Below, piece by piece: positions 19,039-28,144 of a DNA stretch of 64,000 nt. Origin of the DNA: Celeribacter halophilus. Lineage in GTDB: Bacteria > Pseudomonadota > Alphaproteobacteria > Rhodobacterales > Rhodobacteraceae. The position numbers and the translations under genes were made by a program. Location: the NCBI RefSeq assembly GCF_900114135.1, contig NZ_FORY01000001.1, positions 1 to 64,000 on the forward strand, given 5' to 3'. The notes beneath the pieces are model-generated. The model saw only the letters and a list, made by a program, of their open reading frames with translations, did no database searches and was not told where the DNA came from. Each line of letters begins with the position of its first letter. Positions within the stretch are counted from its first letter, which is position 1.

Positions 19039-20010
19039 TCAGACCTTGATGTTCACAAGGCTTTTCATGACGAAGATGTTCACAGTCAGGAAGCCGGCGA
19101 CCACCAGACAGGCGGGGATGAAGGCGGGGGTGTCTTTGACTGAATCGTAGTAATCGGGTTTGATCAACGTAATTGTCAGCAGCGCCAGAAGCGGGAAGCC
19201 GGAGAGGAATTTGCCGGACCATTGCGCCTCGGCGGTGATGGCTTTCACCCGACGGAAGAGTTTGAAGCGCGAACGGATCACTTTCGAGAGGCCTTCGAGC
19301 ACTTCGGCGAGGTTCCCGCCCGATTGCTGTTGGATGGAGACGGCGACCGCGAGAAAGCGCAAGTCCTGCATGTCGAGCCGTTCGGCCATGTCTTTGAGGG
19401 CTTCGCCTACCTCGCGTCCGTAGGCGCTTTCATCCGCGATCACGCCCATTTCGGTGCCCAGCGGATCGGGTACTTCCTTGGCGACGATGTTGAGCGCGTT
19501 GGAAAACGGGTGGCCGACACGCAGGCTGCGTACCATGAGTTCCACGGCGTCGGGCAGTTGCTCTTCGATCAGCGCGAGGCGTTTTTTGGCTTTGGACTGG
19601 ATCCAGACATAGACTGCGCCGATCCCCATGAGCACGGAGACGGCCACACGGATCGGCATCGAGGCCGACGTGCCGATGGAGAGACCCACAAAGGCCACCA
19701 TGCCCAAAAGCACCATGATCATCAGAAGCTGTTTGGGCGAGAAGGCGATATTGGCCTTTTGCGCCTTTTCGGCCAGCACGGAATAGAGCGGAATTTTCCG
19801 TGACTGGAGGTGCTGGCTCATCTCCTTGCGGAGCTGGTTGAGCACTTCTTCGCGGTTGCCCGAACCTTTTTCCAAAAGCTCGTAGCGCCGGTTGACCCGC
19901 GAATTCAGCGAGATCGACTTGCCGAATACCGTTAGGTAAATGCCCTCGACGAGGAGCAGAACGGCGACAAAAATCACGCCGTAAATGATCGGTTCCATTG
20001 AAATGATCAT
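19039..20010 (-). CDS. tadB: Tad inner-membrane platform protein TadB (T2SS GspF domain)
   Basis: A 323-residue GspF-domain protein: N-terminal membrane span (IIYGVIFVAVLLLVEGIYL), paired spans at about 100-135, then the conserved cytoplasmic segment (PDAVELMVRSLRVGHPFSNAL, and QSGGNLAEVLEGLS) and C-terminal spans. It is the partner of TadC in the inner-membrane platform. The ATG at 20010 has AAGGAG 9 bases upstream. It lies 15 bases from tadA. Confidence 0.92.
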   Translation of the reverse strand: MIISMEPIIYGVIFVAVLLLVEGIYLTVFGKSISLNSRVNRRYELLEKGSGNREEVLNQLRKEMSQHLQSRKIPLYSVLAEKAQKANIAFSPKQLLMIMVLLGMVAFVGLSIGTSASMPIRVAVSVLMGIGAVYVWIQSKAKKRLALIEEQLPDAVELMVRSLRVGHPFSNALNIVAKEVPDPLGTEMGVIADESAYGREVGEALKDMAERLDMQDLRFLAVAVSIQQQSGGNLAEVLEGLSKVIRSRFKLFRRVKAITAEAQWSGKFLSGFPLLALLTITLIKPDYYDSVKDTPAFIPACLVVAGFLTVNIFVMKSLVNIKV

Positions 20011-20024
20011 GGTCTTCGGGCTCC

Positions 20025-21473
20025 TTAGCGCGGATTGGTCGGTTCAAACAGGGATGGCGGCAGGTCATAGCCCCACATGCGGAACCGTTCGGAGAAGTGG
20101 CTGCGCACACCGGTTGCGGTGAAGTGACCGATGATCTTGTTGTCCGGGGTGAGGCCCGTGCGCTGGAAGCGGAACACTTCCTGCATGGAGATCACATCGC
20201 CCTCCATCCCGGTGATTTCGGTGATGGAGACCATGCGGCGCGACCCGTCTTGCAGGCGCGAGGCCTGCACGATGAGGTTCACAGCCGAGGAAATTTGCGA
20301 GCGCACGGCCTTGAGCGGCATCTCAATCCCGGCCATGGCGATCATGTTTTCCAGACGCGACACACCATCGCGGGCGGAGTTGGCGTGGATCGTGGTCATT
20401 GACCCGTCGTGGCCGGTGTTCATGGCCTGCAACATGTCGATCACCTCTTCGCCGCGCGTCTCGCCGACGATGATCCGGTCCGGACGCATCCGCAGTGCGT
20501 TGCGCAAACAGTCGCGCTGGGTCACGGCGCCCTTGCCCTCGACGTTGGCGGGGCGACTTTCCATGCGGCCCACATGGGTCTGCTGGAGTTGAAGTTCCGC
20601 CGTATCCTCGATGGTCAGGATGCGTTCGGAGTTGTCGATGAAACTCGACAGGGCGTTGAGCGTGGTGGTTTTACCGGAACCTGTCCCGCCCGAGACGATG
20701 ACATTGAGGCGGGTGGAGACGGCGGCCTGAAGATAGGCGGCCATTTCTTCGGTAAACGCGCCGAAACGCACCAGATCGTCGACCCCGAGCTTTTCCTTTT
20801 TGAATTTCCGGATGGAGACGAGCGAGCCGTCCACGGCGACCGGAGGCACCATCGCGTTGAAACGTGACCCGTCCGCAAGACGGGCGTCAACATAGGGGTT
20901 AGATTCGTCCACGCGACGACCGACGGCGGAGACGATCTTGTCGATGATGCGCAGCAGGTGCTTTTCGTCTTTGAACGTGATGTCGGAAAGTTCGAGTTTC
21001 CCCGCGCGCTCGACGAAAATCTGTTGCGGGCCGTTCACCAGAATATCGTTCACGCTTTCATCTTGCAAAAGCGGTTCCAGCGGACCGAGACCACGCACCT
21101 CGTCATAGAGGTTCTGGTTCAGCATGATCCGCTCTTCGCGGTTCAGGACAAGGCCCTGATCGGCGAGGAACTCGGCGGTGATATCGGAAATTTCAGCCTT
21201 GAGGTCTTTTTCGGAGGCGGTTTCGAGAGCGGACAGGTTCAGATCCTCAAGGAGACGCTTGTGCATCTCGACCTTGATTTCACTCAGGCGTTCCTTGCGG
21301 CGGCGCTCTTTGTCCACGGGCGCGGCCTGGGCCGAGCGGCGGGCCGGTTTGGGCGCGGGTGCTTTCGGCTTGGGCGGTGCCGCGCGTTTGGGTTCTTCTG
21401 GCGCGGCGCTGGTGGGTTGCGCTTTTACCGGAGCGGCCTTCTGGGTCTCGTTTTTCTTATATCTCGAAAACAT
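20025..21473 (-). CDS. tadA: Tad secretion ATPase TadA/CpaF
   Basis: A 482-residue hexameric secretion ATPase of the GspE/VirB11 superfamily that powers Flp pilus extension. The first 60 residues are a Pro/Ala/Lys-rich disordered extension, followed by a helical domain, then the RecA-like core with Walker [11 protein letters not shown] (261-270), the Asp box [10 protein letters not shown], and the Walker B/His box region ([27 protein letters not shown]). The C-terminus has a divergent tail ending [12 protein letters not shown]. The long antisense frames over this gene are shadows. Confidence 0.95.
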   Translation of the reverse strand: MFSRYKKNETQKAAPVKAQPTSAAPEEPKRAAPPKPKAPAPKPARRSAQAAPVDKERRRKERLSEIKVEMHKRLLEDLNLSALETASEKDLKAEISDITAEFLADQGLVLNREERIMLNQNLYDEVRGLGPLEPLLQDESVNDILVNGPQQIFVERAGKLELSDITFKDEKHLLRIIDKIVSAVGRRVDESNPYVDARLADGSRFNAMVPPVAVDGSLVSIRKFKKEKLGVDDLVRFGAFTEEMAAYLQAAVSTRLNVIVSGGTGSGKTTTLNALSSFIDNSERILTIEDTAELQLQQTHVGRMESRPANVEGKGAVTQRDCLRNALRMRPDRIIVGETRGEEVIDMLQAMNTGHDGSMTTIHANSARDGVSRLENMIAMAGIEMPLKAVRSQISSAVNLIVQASRLQDGSRRMVSITEITGMEGDVISMQEVFRFQRTGLTPDNKIIGHFTATGVRSHFSERFRMWGYDLPPSLFEPTNPR

Positions 21474-21504
21474 TTCTGTTCTACCTCATACGGGGATGTA
21501 CCCC

Positions 21505-22761
21505 TTATTGTGCGGCTTCAAGCTGTTCCGTCTGGCGCGCATGAATCGAGGCGGCAAGTTTGTGGATTTCCTTGCGCAACGGGTTCTTGGTGGCTTCGAT
21601 TCCCAGAGGCACGCCCTGATCGCAGGCCTCGCGCACCGGACGACCGCCGTCCGGAAACTGCACATCAATGGCAATTTCGAGATTTTCGGCCATACGTTTG
21701 ATGCGTGCCTTGGCGGACATATCGATGCCTTTGGGCGCGAAATTCAGCAGGAAGCGTAGTTTTTCGAACGGCAATTCCTCGGCCTTGAGCGTGTTGCGCA
21801 GGCGCAGGATGTTCTGTGCGGAGCGCAGGTCCAGTGTGATGGGCGCGAAATAGAACTCCGCCGCGTTCAAAACCGTCTCGGTCCACGACACCAGAGTGGC
21901 GGGCATATCGACGATCACATAATCGAAATGGCTACGTGCTTTCTCCAGCAGTCGCTCCACGTCCTGCGCCTCGATGAAATCGAGCGGCAGAATTTCCGCA
22001 GGCGAGGTCAGGACCGACATTTTGTCGTTGAAATTCAACAATGCACCTTTGAACAGGTCGTCATCGATCTCGTCGCTCGGGGACAGCAATTCATAGACGG
22101 CTTCACGCCGCGGCAGATCGAGATAGGTCGATACGGACCCGAATTGCAGGTTGAAATCGATCAGAAGTACACGCGGTTGCGGACCTTTCTTTTCGATCGT
22201 GGCCAGTTCCCACGCGAGGTTCACGGCGATGGTCGTCGCCCCCGCGCCGCCGGCCATGGATTGCACCGGTAGGATGATACCGTTTGCACCGGACTGAAGC
22301 TGGGCCTGCGGGGCGGCGGTGGCTTCGACAAAGTCGACAGCGGCCACTTTTTGCGGGGCATCCAGCCGTTCGATGGCGTCATGCAGCGCATCTTCGGGAA
22401 GAGGGTAGGGGATGAAGTCCTCGGCACCGAGTTGTAGCAACTGGTGCAAGGCCATAGGCGAGACCTCATCGGCAATCAGGATGACCTTGACGTCCTGCGC
22501 CTTGGCCGATTTGACCAGATCGGCGATCAGGGCCAGTTGGCTCTCGTCCTCATGATCAAGGGCGATGGCGACAAACTTGAGGGCCCCGCTCTCCGGTTGG
22601 CGGAAAAATTGCCGTGCGTCTTCAAAAGAGAGATCTCCCCAGGCTTCGCCCAATTCGGTCTCCATATCTTCGATCAGAAGATCAAAATTCTGCACATCCC
22701 GACTGATCGTACAGGCGATCAGCGGGGTCGGGTCGTCTTCCAATAGAGCTTCACTCGACAT
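21505..22761 (-). CDS. tadZ: Tad localisation protein TadZ/CpaE
   Basis: A 418-residue protein with an N-terminal receiver-like (atypical response regulator) domain (about 15-135, including VKVILIADEVSPMALHQLLQLGAEDFIPYP) and a C-terminal ParA/MinD-type ATPase domain. The P-loop reads MAGGAGATTIAVN (169-181), with Ala where the deviant Walker A signature lysine and the Walker lysine are expected, so ATP hydrolysis is doubtful. TadZ proteins bind to the cell pole and recruit the other Tad components. It precedes tadA in the same transcript, with 31 bases between. Confidence 0.88.
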   Translation of the reverse strand: MSSEALLEDDPTPLIACTISRDVQNFDLLIEDMETELGEAWGDLSFEDARQFFRQPESGALKFVAIALDHEDESQLALIADLVKSAKAQDVKVILIADEVSPMALHQLLQLGAEDFIPYPLPEDALHDAIERLDAPQKVAAVDFVEATAAPQAQLQSGANGIILPVQSMAGGAGATTIAVNLAWELATIEKKGPQPRVLLIDFNLQFGSVSTYLDLPRREAVYELLSPSDEIDDDLFKGALLNFNDKMSVLTSPAEILPLDFIEAQDVERLLEKARSHFDYVIVDMPATLVSWTETVLNAAEFYFAPITLDLRSAQNILRLRNTLKAEELPFEKLRFLLNFAPKGIDMSAKARIKRMAENLEIAIDVQFPDGGRPVREACDQGVPLGIEATKNPLRKEIHKLAASIHARQTEQLEAAQ

Positions 22762-22963
22762 TGCTCAAAGCGTCCTTTTTACTCGAACGCCAGGCTTATG
22801 AGGATCGCGGTCTTTCAAAGAAAAGACCGGCCCTTATTCCCCTGGCGCGTTTATCCGACTCGGAGGACGGATATACTGCTCCCAATGGGGATAAGGTGCC
22901 GGTCAACTAGGGCAACAATAGGGCCAAAATCGCGTAATAATTCGCTATTCTGGAACGATGTTA

Positions 22964-23593
22964 CTACTCGTCGATAGAGCCTGTCGTTTCTATACTCGTT
23001 GTCGAGACGGCGCTTTCGACATAATCGCGGTGAATGATCTCCGCATAGCGGCTGTCCATCACCAGCTTTTCGTTTTCCACGAAACCGGAAACTTCGGTGA
23101 CCGTGCGGCGGTTCTTGCGTTCCGGATGCTGGGTCACGATGAGCGGCTGGGTTTCGCCATACGAGACCATCGCTTCGAGACGCGAGCGCGAGATGCCGTT
23201 GCGGGCAAGCTCTGCGACCACGGCTTTTGCGCGGCGCAGGCCAAGCGCCTTGTTATAGGCGTTGGAGCCGACGAGGTCGGTGTGCCCGTAAACGCGGAAG
23301 CGCACTTCGGGGAATTGCGCCATGAAATGCGCCTGTTTGCGGATGGCATCACGGGCGACACCGTCGAGAATGGCCGAGTTGAACTCGAAATTCACGGTGG
23401 TCGGCACCTGGGCCGCGAAGCGTTCGTTCAGATCAATCACATAATTCAGTTGACCGGTCTGGACGAGCGTATTGTTCATCGTCGCATTGCCAAATGTCCC
23501 GTTGTCGAGCGTGGAGCCCGCAGGTTGTTCGGAGCAGGCGCCAAGAGCCAGGAGGGCCGTGGCCGCGAATGTCAGTTTCAAAGTCCCGCGCAT
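22964..23593 (-). CDS. OmpA-family lipoprotein of the tad locus
   Basis: A 209-residue lipoprotein: signal peptide LTFAATALLALGAC with lipobox Cys20, then an OmpA-like peptidoglycan-binding domain at about 70-170 (FEFNSAILDGVARDAIRKQA, RVYGHTDLVGSNAYNKALGLRRA, PERKNRRTVTEV). The conserved Asp and Arg of the diaminopimelate-binding site (HTDLVGS and KNRR) are present. It likely anchors the Tad secretin to peptidoglycan. It is 4 bases from the secretin gene, and 200 bases separate it from tadZ. Confidence 0.85.
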   Translation of the reverse strand: MRGTLKLTFAATALLALGACSEQPAGSTLDNGTFGNATMNNTLVQTGQLNYVIDLNERFAAQVPTTVNFEFNSAILDGVARDAIRKQAHFMAQFPEVRFRVYGHTDLVGSNAYNKALGLRRAKAVVAELARNGISRSRLEAMVSYGETQPLIVTQHPERKNRRTVTEVSGFVENEKLVMDSRYAEIIHRDYVESAVSTTSIETTGSIDE

Positions 23594-23597
23594 GTCC

Positions 23598-24968
23598 TTA
23601 CTCCATCACATAGCCATAGGACCCGGAGAAGTCCTGTTTCGCCACTTCTGCCGCACCACCGGATTTCGGCGCGGATGTGCCGCCCAGTGTTTTCCCGAAA
23701 AGGAACATCTCTTTTTCGCTCGGGATTTTCACACGGTCGGTCGGCAAGGAAAGCGCCAGACCATTTGTCGGGGTGACAAGGTGCGGGGTGACGATGATCA
23801 CGAGCTCGGATTGGCTGCGTGAATAGTCGGTGGAGCGGAACAGGGCGCCCAGAACCGGAATATCGCCCAGCCACGGAACCTGACCGATGAGATCTTCGAA
23901 ATCGTCTTCCAGAAGTCCGGCAATGGCAAAGCTTTGCCCGTCACGCAGTTCCACCGTGGTGGAGGTTTCACGGCGTTTGAACGAATTTACGGTAAAGCCG
24001 TTCGCGGTGTAGTTCACCGAAGAATCAACGCCGGAGACCGCTGCGCGCATTTCAAGGTTGATCTGGTCGCCATTGATGACGCGCGGGATGAATTCAAGCT
24101 CAACGCCGAACGGTTTGTATTCGATGGAGATGCCGTCATCGTCGGACACAGGAATCGGATATTCACCACCGGCGAGGAATTTCGCCTGCTGGCCGGAAAG
24201 CGCGGTCAGGTTGGGCTCGGCCAATGTGCGCGACACGCCTTTTTCTTCCATCGCTTCGAGCAGGATGGAAAGCTCGGTGTCGCCGATTGTACCGCCGATC
24301 GAGAATTGTCCCTGACCATCGCCGCTTGCGGTGCCGCCAAGCAATGCGCTGCTGGTGGCATCGTTGCCGCCATATTCGACGCCAAGCGAGGCGGTGAGGT
24401 TTTTCGATACAGAGCGCGACATTTCGGCAAAGCGCACTTTCAGCATCACCTGTTGGGTGCCGCCGATGTTCAACAGGTTGGACACACGACCCGGCGCATA
24501 GCGCTCGGCCAGTTCCACCGCGCGATCCATCATGGTGACGGAAGAAATCATGCCGGACAGGACAATACCGTCATTGGCAGTGCGCACTTCGATGCTCTCA
24601 TTGGGCATAATCTGGCGCAGGCGCTCTTTGAATTCGGTCAGATCTGGTGTGACCTGCACCTGCACATTGGTGATCAGCGACCCGTCAGGGGCCAGAAGCG
24701 TCATGGTCGTCATGCCGGGGGTTCGCCCGAGCACATAGATCGAGCGTTCCGACAATGTGGAAATATCCGCAATTTCCGCGTTTGCGACCGAGACTTCCGT
24801 GAAGGGTTCGTCGCTTTCGACCACCACTGCGCGGTTCATCGGCACGTTCAGCACGCCAGATGGCGAGCCGGTCATAACGCGAAGTTTCTCTGCAAAAGCC
24901 CCTTGGGGCGTTGAGCTCATAACGGCAAACCCGATGAGAGCCGCCTTAAATATATTAAATGCTTTCAT
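23598..24968 (-). CDS. cpaC: Tad outer-membrane secretin RcpA/CpaC
   Basis: A 456-residue protein with a signal peptide (ALIGFAVMSSTPQGAFA), an N-terminal pilus-formation N-type domain (40-115), a BON-like domain (about 120-180, SIEVRTANDGIVLSGMISS), and the type II/III secretin domain (about 250-430, with VPWLGDIPVLGALFRS and ELVIIVTPHLV). It forms the outer-membrane channel through which Flp pili emerge. The gene starts after a terminator behind cpaB, so it may have its own promoter in 24970-25160. Confidence 0.93.
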   Translation of the reverse strand: MKAFNIFKAALIGFAVMSSTPQGAFAEKLRVMTGSPSGVLNVPMNRAVVVESDEPFTEVSVANAEIADISTLSERSIYVLGRTPGMTTMTLLAPDGSLITNVQVQVTPDLTEFKERLRQIMPNESIEVRTANDGIVLSGMISSVTMMDRAVELAERYAPGRVSNLLNIGGTQQVMLKVRFAEMSRSVSKNLTASLGVEYGGNDATSSALLGGTASGDGQGQFSIGGTIGDTELSILLEAMEEKGVSRTLAEPNLTALSGQQAKFLAGGEYPIPVSDDDGISIEYKPFGVELEFIPRVINGDQINLEMRAAVSGVDSSVNYTANGFTVNSFKRRETSTTVELRDGQSFAIAGLLEDDFEDLIGQVPWLGDIPVLGALFRSTDYSRSQSELVIIVTPHLVTPTNGLALSLPTDRVKIPSEKEMFLFGKTLGGTSAPKSGGAAEVAKQDFSGSYGYVME

Positions 24969-25164
24969 GTGATCCTGCCTCTATTCGACCACGCCTCAAA
25001 AACGGACTCTATCGGCCCAATTGCGCCGAGAATGCGTTAATTCGGTTTTTTTTGCAAGAATCAATCTCTTGGCGGCGTTTGGTGATGTGGATAAGCCACA
25101 AGCCACTGATCCGGATGCGTCCAAACGAAACGATATGGATGTGGATATATTGTTGAATTTCCAC

Positions 25165-25192
25165 AAAAAAGAGCGACCCTTTCGAGTCACTC
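25165..25192 (-). terminator. Intrinsic terminator between cpaB and the secretin gene
   Basis: On the minus strand, GAGTGAC-TCGAAAGG-GTCGCTC (one G-T pair) is followed directly by T6. It lies 23 bases after the cpaB stop codon, dividing the tad block into at least two transcription units or reducing read-through. Confidence 0.75.
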
Positions 25193-25214
25193 CTTGCAGT
25201 CATGATCCTGCGTC

Positions 25215-26057
25215 TCAGTTGGAGCAGGGGATCTGGGTTGTAACCATATTACCACCTTTGCGTGTGCGGATGGTGCAGGTCTCTTTTTGCGGGGCTTCGA
25301 CGACGACTTGTTCTTCGACACCCAAAAGCGTGTTTTTATCGATCTCGACCCTGCCGACCACCGTGTCGTCATTGAGCCCCACAAGCGCCAGTGACAGGCG
25401 GCCTGTGCTTTGGGCCGTGGCCAGTGCGGCGACTTCCGTTGGGCTGGCTTCGACCGTGACGGTGCGGGCAATCACGTTGGACTGGCGTTCCTCGTCAGCG
25501 GATTGGTCGACGGCCACGAGAGGCATCGAGGACTGGATGAGTTTTGTTGTTTCGGTCTGCGAGCCGGACAATGTCCCCGTCCAGTAGATGTCGACCCGAT
25601 CTCCGGGGCGCAACAGACCGGCGACGCCGCTGGTTACGTCCACGCGAATCGCAAAGGCGCGCATGCCTTTGGACAGACGTGCCGCAACACCTGCTTTCTC
25701 GCCCGGACGGGTGAGCTTGGCGGCCATAAGTGGTTCCATCGGCTCGATCGTCCGCAATGCGGAGCGCACGACACCGGTGCCTTCGGGGAAGAGCTGTTCT
25801 TCGGTTTGGAACGGCTCTTTCGGGAAGGCGTTCACCGGCCATTTCACGATTTTCACCTTGTCCGGCGTGATTTCTTCCCCATAGGAAATCTGTTCGAGGG
25901 CCACATAAATATCTTCGGTCTGAACCGTCTGGGAGCGTAAGGCTTTCTCACGGTTCAACTCCGCCTGATAGGTCGACAAATAGCCGCGGGTCATGTGAAC
26001 GGCAAACCCGGCCAGAGCGACCCCGATGACGAGGACCAATCCAAAAATAATACGCAT
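25215..26057 (-). CDS. cpaB: Flp pilus assembly protein CpaB/RcpC
   Basis: A 280-residue protein with an N-terminal membrane anchor (IIFGLVLVIGVALAGFAVHM), a SAF domain (around 45-110, VALEQISYGEEITPDKV, PMEPLMAAKL), and the RcpC/CpaB C-terminal domain (VTSGVAGLLRPGDRVDIYW). It has a periplasmic role in Flp secretion, believed to act near the secretin and peptidoglycan. It lies between the pilin genes and the secretin gene, with a terminator on its 3' side. Confidence 0.9.
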   Translation of the reverse strand: MRIIFGLVLVIGVALAGFAVHMTRGYLSTYQAELNREKALRSQTVQTEDIYVALEQISYGEEITPDKVKIVKWPVNAFPKEPFQTEEQLFPEGTGVVRSALRTIEPMEPLMAAKLTRPGEKAGVAARLSKGMRAFAIRVDVTSGVAGLLRPGDRVDIYWTGTLSGSQTETTKLIQSSMPLVAVDQSADEERQSNVIARTVTVEASPTEVAALATAQSTGRLSLALVGLNDDTVVGRVEIDKNTLLGVEEQVVVEAPQKETCTIRTRKGGNMVTTQIPCSN

Positions 26058-26243
26058 AACTCTTCGTCCCTTTGCATGTGGGGAACCCGTCCCCTCTCGC
26101 GATATGCGGTTAACCTGTCAATGAAATGAGGCAATTCGGTGATTTTGCCGTGGCGCTCTCGTGAATTTTTGCGACTTTACGAACAAAGCGCGGGAAATCG
26201 CGGGGTTGTTGTTTTGTGGGGAGTGGAGCCATAGATAAAACAG

Positions 26244-26277
26244 GAAGGCCGCGCTTCATGTTAGAAGCGCGGCCTTC
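26244..26277. terminator. Strong hairpin between cpaB and the second Flp pilin gene
   Basis: GAAGGCCGCGCTT and AAGCGCGGCCTTC form a perfect 13-bp stem with an 8-base loop. T-runs are found on the plus-strand side and, more weakly, the minus-strand side (CCTGTTTTA). It probably limits read-through from the highly expressed pilin genes into cpaB. Confidence 0.7.
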
Positions 26278-26335
26278 TTTTCGTGTTTTGTCTTAATTCA
26301 ACTGTGTAGCGTTTGTCTTAAGACCAGGTGTAAAG

Positions 26336-26548
26336 CTAGCTTTCATCTATGAGCGTAGAGTAATCTACTATACCACGTTCATCGATGTCGTCGGCGATTT
26401 TGTCGCCCACGTCAATAATTTCGCCAGAAACAGCATACAGTACACCAACGCCAAGTCCTACAATCGCTGCGGTTAAGACGACCCAGTCGACGGTCACCGC
26501 ACCATCTTCATCTTGATTGAAGAGTTTTTTTAGACCCAAGAGTTCCAT
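26336..26548 (-). CDS. Flp-type pilin, second copy
   Basis: A 70-residue Flp-family prepilin. The basic/acidic leader ends in a glycine (NQDEDGAVTVDWVV) and is followed by the hydrophobic helix TAAIVGLGVGVLYAV. The tail is acidic (DDIDERGIVDYSTLIDES). The canonical Flp site is G then four residues then Glu-Tyr; here it is Asp-Trp. The start at 26548 is set by CCGGAGA 7-8 bases upstream; the frame extends to 26689 across the spacer without support. Compared with the first pilin, the C-terminal half has diverged strongly and the gene is more AT-rich. Confidence 0.85.
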   Translation of the reverse strand: MELLGLKKLFNQDEDGAVTVDWVVLTAAIVGLGVGVLYAVSGEIIDVGDKIADDIDERGIVDYSTLIDES

Positions 26549-26612
26549 ATGCGTTCTCCGGAAAACGTGTTGTGCCGTTTGCTTGGCCATTACTATACGC
26601 TTAAGAATGTAG

Positions 26613-26828
26613 TTAGCTGTCACCGCCTGTGAGTGCGCCCCAATCAGTCGTGTTAGTTGTCGAGAGGTCGGAGCCAATTGCATTGCCAAGATCCATCACG
26701 CCACCGCCAACGGTCGTCAGAACAGCAATGCCGAGGCCCACGATAGCTGCGGTCAGAACAACCCAGTCAACGGTCACAGCACCTTCTTCGTCACGGGAGA
26801 AGGTTTTTGCGAATTTGAAAAGTTTCAT
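26613..26828 (-). CDS. flp: Flp-type pilin, first copy
   Basis: A 71-residue Flp prepilin, MKLFKFAKTFSRDEEG as leader, processed after the glycine at 16, then AVTVDWVVLTAAIVGLG as the polymerising helix, and a short polar C-terminus. GGAGGGAT lies 5-6 bases before the ATG. This is likely the main structural pilin. It shares the VTVDWVVLTAAIVGLG core with the copy at 26336, so the two arose by duplication. A 385-base gene-free region upstream probably contains the promoter. Confidence 0.9.
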   Translation of the reverse strand: MKLFKFAKTFSRDEEGAVTVDWVVLTAAIVGLGIAVLTTVGGGVMDLGNAIGSDLSTTNTTDWGALTGGDS

Positions 26829-27213
26829 AATGTATCCCTCCAAGGATGTTGTAACATTTGGTTTCCACGTCTCGGCGCTTCGAGCTTCGGCGTTTCCCTT
26901 GCCGGTGTGTCTCGTTGCGCTTTCGATGAGGCTATATGGCCCTCGAACTGGGGCGAGAGTTGGGCAGCATTAGTACGATTTTGGCGCAAAGAATTTTTCG
27001 CGTAAATTTTCTATTAACACACTGTTTTTAAATAAAAATAAATTTAACCATTTTTCGGGAAAAGTCTCTTGCGGCAAATAATCCGTGAAACCTTGCATTC
27101 TATTTATTCGGAATCGACCCAAATCCCTCGCTTAAACCGGTGATTTTTGCGAAAATGGAGCCAATCATAAAGAAGTCCGGCCCCGTGAGGCTGGAAAAGA
27201 GAGTCGTTCGAGC
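26829..27213. other. 385-base region between the pilin and transglycosylase genes, no gene seen
   Basis: A divergent promoter region. The stretch 26985-27060 is strongly AT-rich with A- and T-tracts, typical for an upstream promoter or a DNA-bending site for the pilin gene. I cannot assign a specific operator. Confidence 0.45.
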
Positions 27214-28095
27214 ATGTTTTTTCCTTTCCCGATCCTGTCGCGGGGGCGAGTCGCCCGATGTTGCGCTGTAATTTGTCTGGGTCTGACGGCTGTGAGCCCG
27301 ATTCAGGCCCAAGACAACGCGCAGCAGGAGGTCAAAGAGGCCGAGTCGCCGCCGCCCTGGCCCGAAGTCCACTCCAAGCGAGTCGCTGTGCCGCAAGGCG
27401 GGGCGGGGAATCTGATCTCTGTGCAAATCCGCCCCGGTGCCAAAACGGTCAAGGCCCCTCCGGCGGCCAAGCCCGAGGCAGATGCCGCTCCGGCCGATCT
27501 ACTGGATTGGTATTGGGACGCCGTGCCACATGATCTAGCTGGCGCGGGGGCGTCGCGGTTCGAGGCGGCTCTGGCAGCGCTGGATCGTGACCCCGGTGGT
27601 GCGATCCCGCGCCCGTCCTTCCAGCATGTCACCGATCTGGCCAATCGCTACGGAACGGCGCTCTTGCTTCATTCCATCGGAACCAAGGTCAGCCCCGCAC
27701 TGGCGCTGGCGGTGATTGCGGTCGAATCTTCCGGCGACGAGACGGCTGTGAGCGGGGCAGGGGCGGAAGGCTTGATGCAGCTTATTCCGGCGACGGCGGC
27801 GCGTTTCGGTGTCGATGCGACAGATCCGGAACAGAACATCAAGGGCGGGATCGCCTATCTCGATTGGCTTCTGTCCGAGTTCAACGGTGATCTGGCGCTG
27901 GCGCTTGCGGGATATAATGCGGGCGAGAATGCGGTGAAAGCCGCCGGAGGCCCGCCGCCCTATGCGGAAACGCGCGCCTATGTGCCGAAAGTGCTGGCGG
28001 CGTGGCAGGTGGCAAAACGGCTCTGTGTGACGCCGCCGGACCTGTATTCTGACGGCTGTGTGTTTGCGACCAACGCCATTCGCGCGCAGAAGTGA
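27214..28095 (+). CDS. Periplasmic lytic transglycosylase (SLT domain)
   Basis: A 293-residue protein with a signal peptide (CCAVICLGLTAVSPIQAQ), a Pro/Ala-rich spacer (to about 90), and a C-terminal SLT domain of lysozyme type. The catalytic Glu is in VIAVESSGDE, followed by GAEGLMQLIPATAARFGV and NAGENAVKA, the standard blocks. It cleaves the MurNAc-GlcNAc bond of peptidoglycan. It is close to the tad locus but on the opposite strand; SLT enzymes often open the wall for envelope-spanning machines, which here is only suggestive. Confidence 0.88.
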   Translation: MFFPFPILSRGRVARCCAVICLGLTAVSPIQAQDNAQQEVKEAESPPPWPEVHSKRVAVPQGGAGNLISVQIRPGAKTVKAPPAAKPEADAAPADLLDWYWDAVPHDLAGAGASRFEAALAALDRDPGGAIPRPSFQHVTDLANRYGTALLLHSIGTKVSPALALAVIAVESSGDETAVSGAGAEGLMQLIPATAARFGVDATDPEQNIKGGIAYLDWLLSEFNGDLALALAGYNAGENAVKAAGGPPPYAETRAYVPKVLAAWQVAKRLCVTPPDLYSDGCVFATNAIRAQK

Positions 28096-28120
28096 CGCGG
28101 ACCCAATCGCCCGCGTCCGG

Positions 28121-28144
28121 TTTCCTTTGTGCTAAAAATACTCA
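28121..28144 (-). repeat. GAGTATTT element, copy 2
   Basis: Minus-strand TGAGTATTTTTAGCACAAAGGAAA. Its first TGA is the stop codon of the CoA-transferase B-subunit gene. It belongs to the recurrent element described in the findings. Confidence 0.65.
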
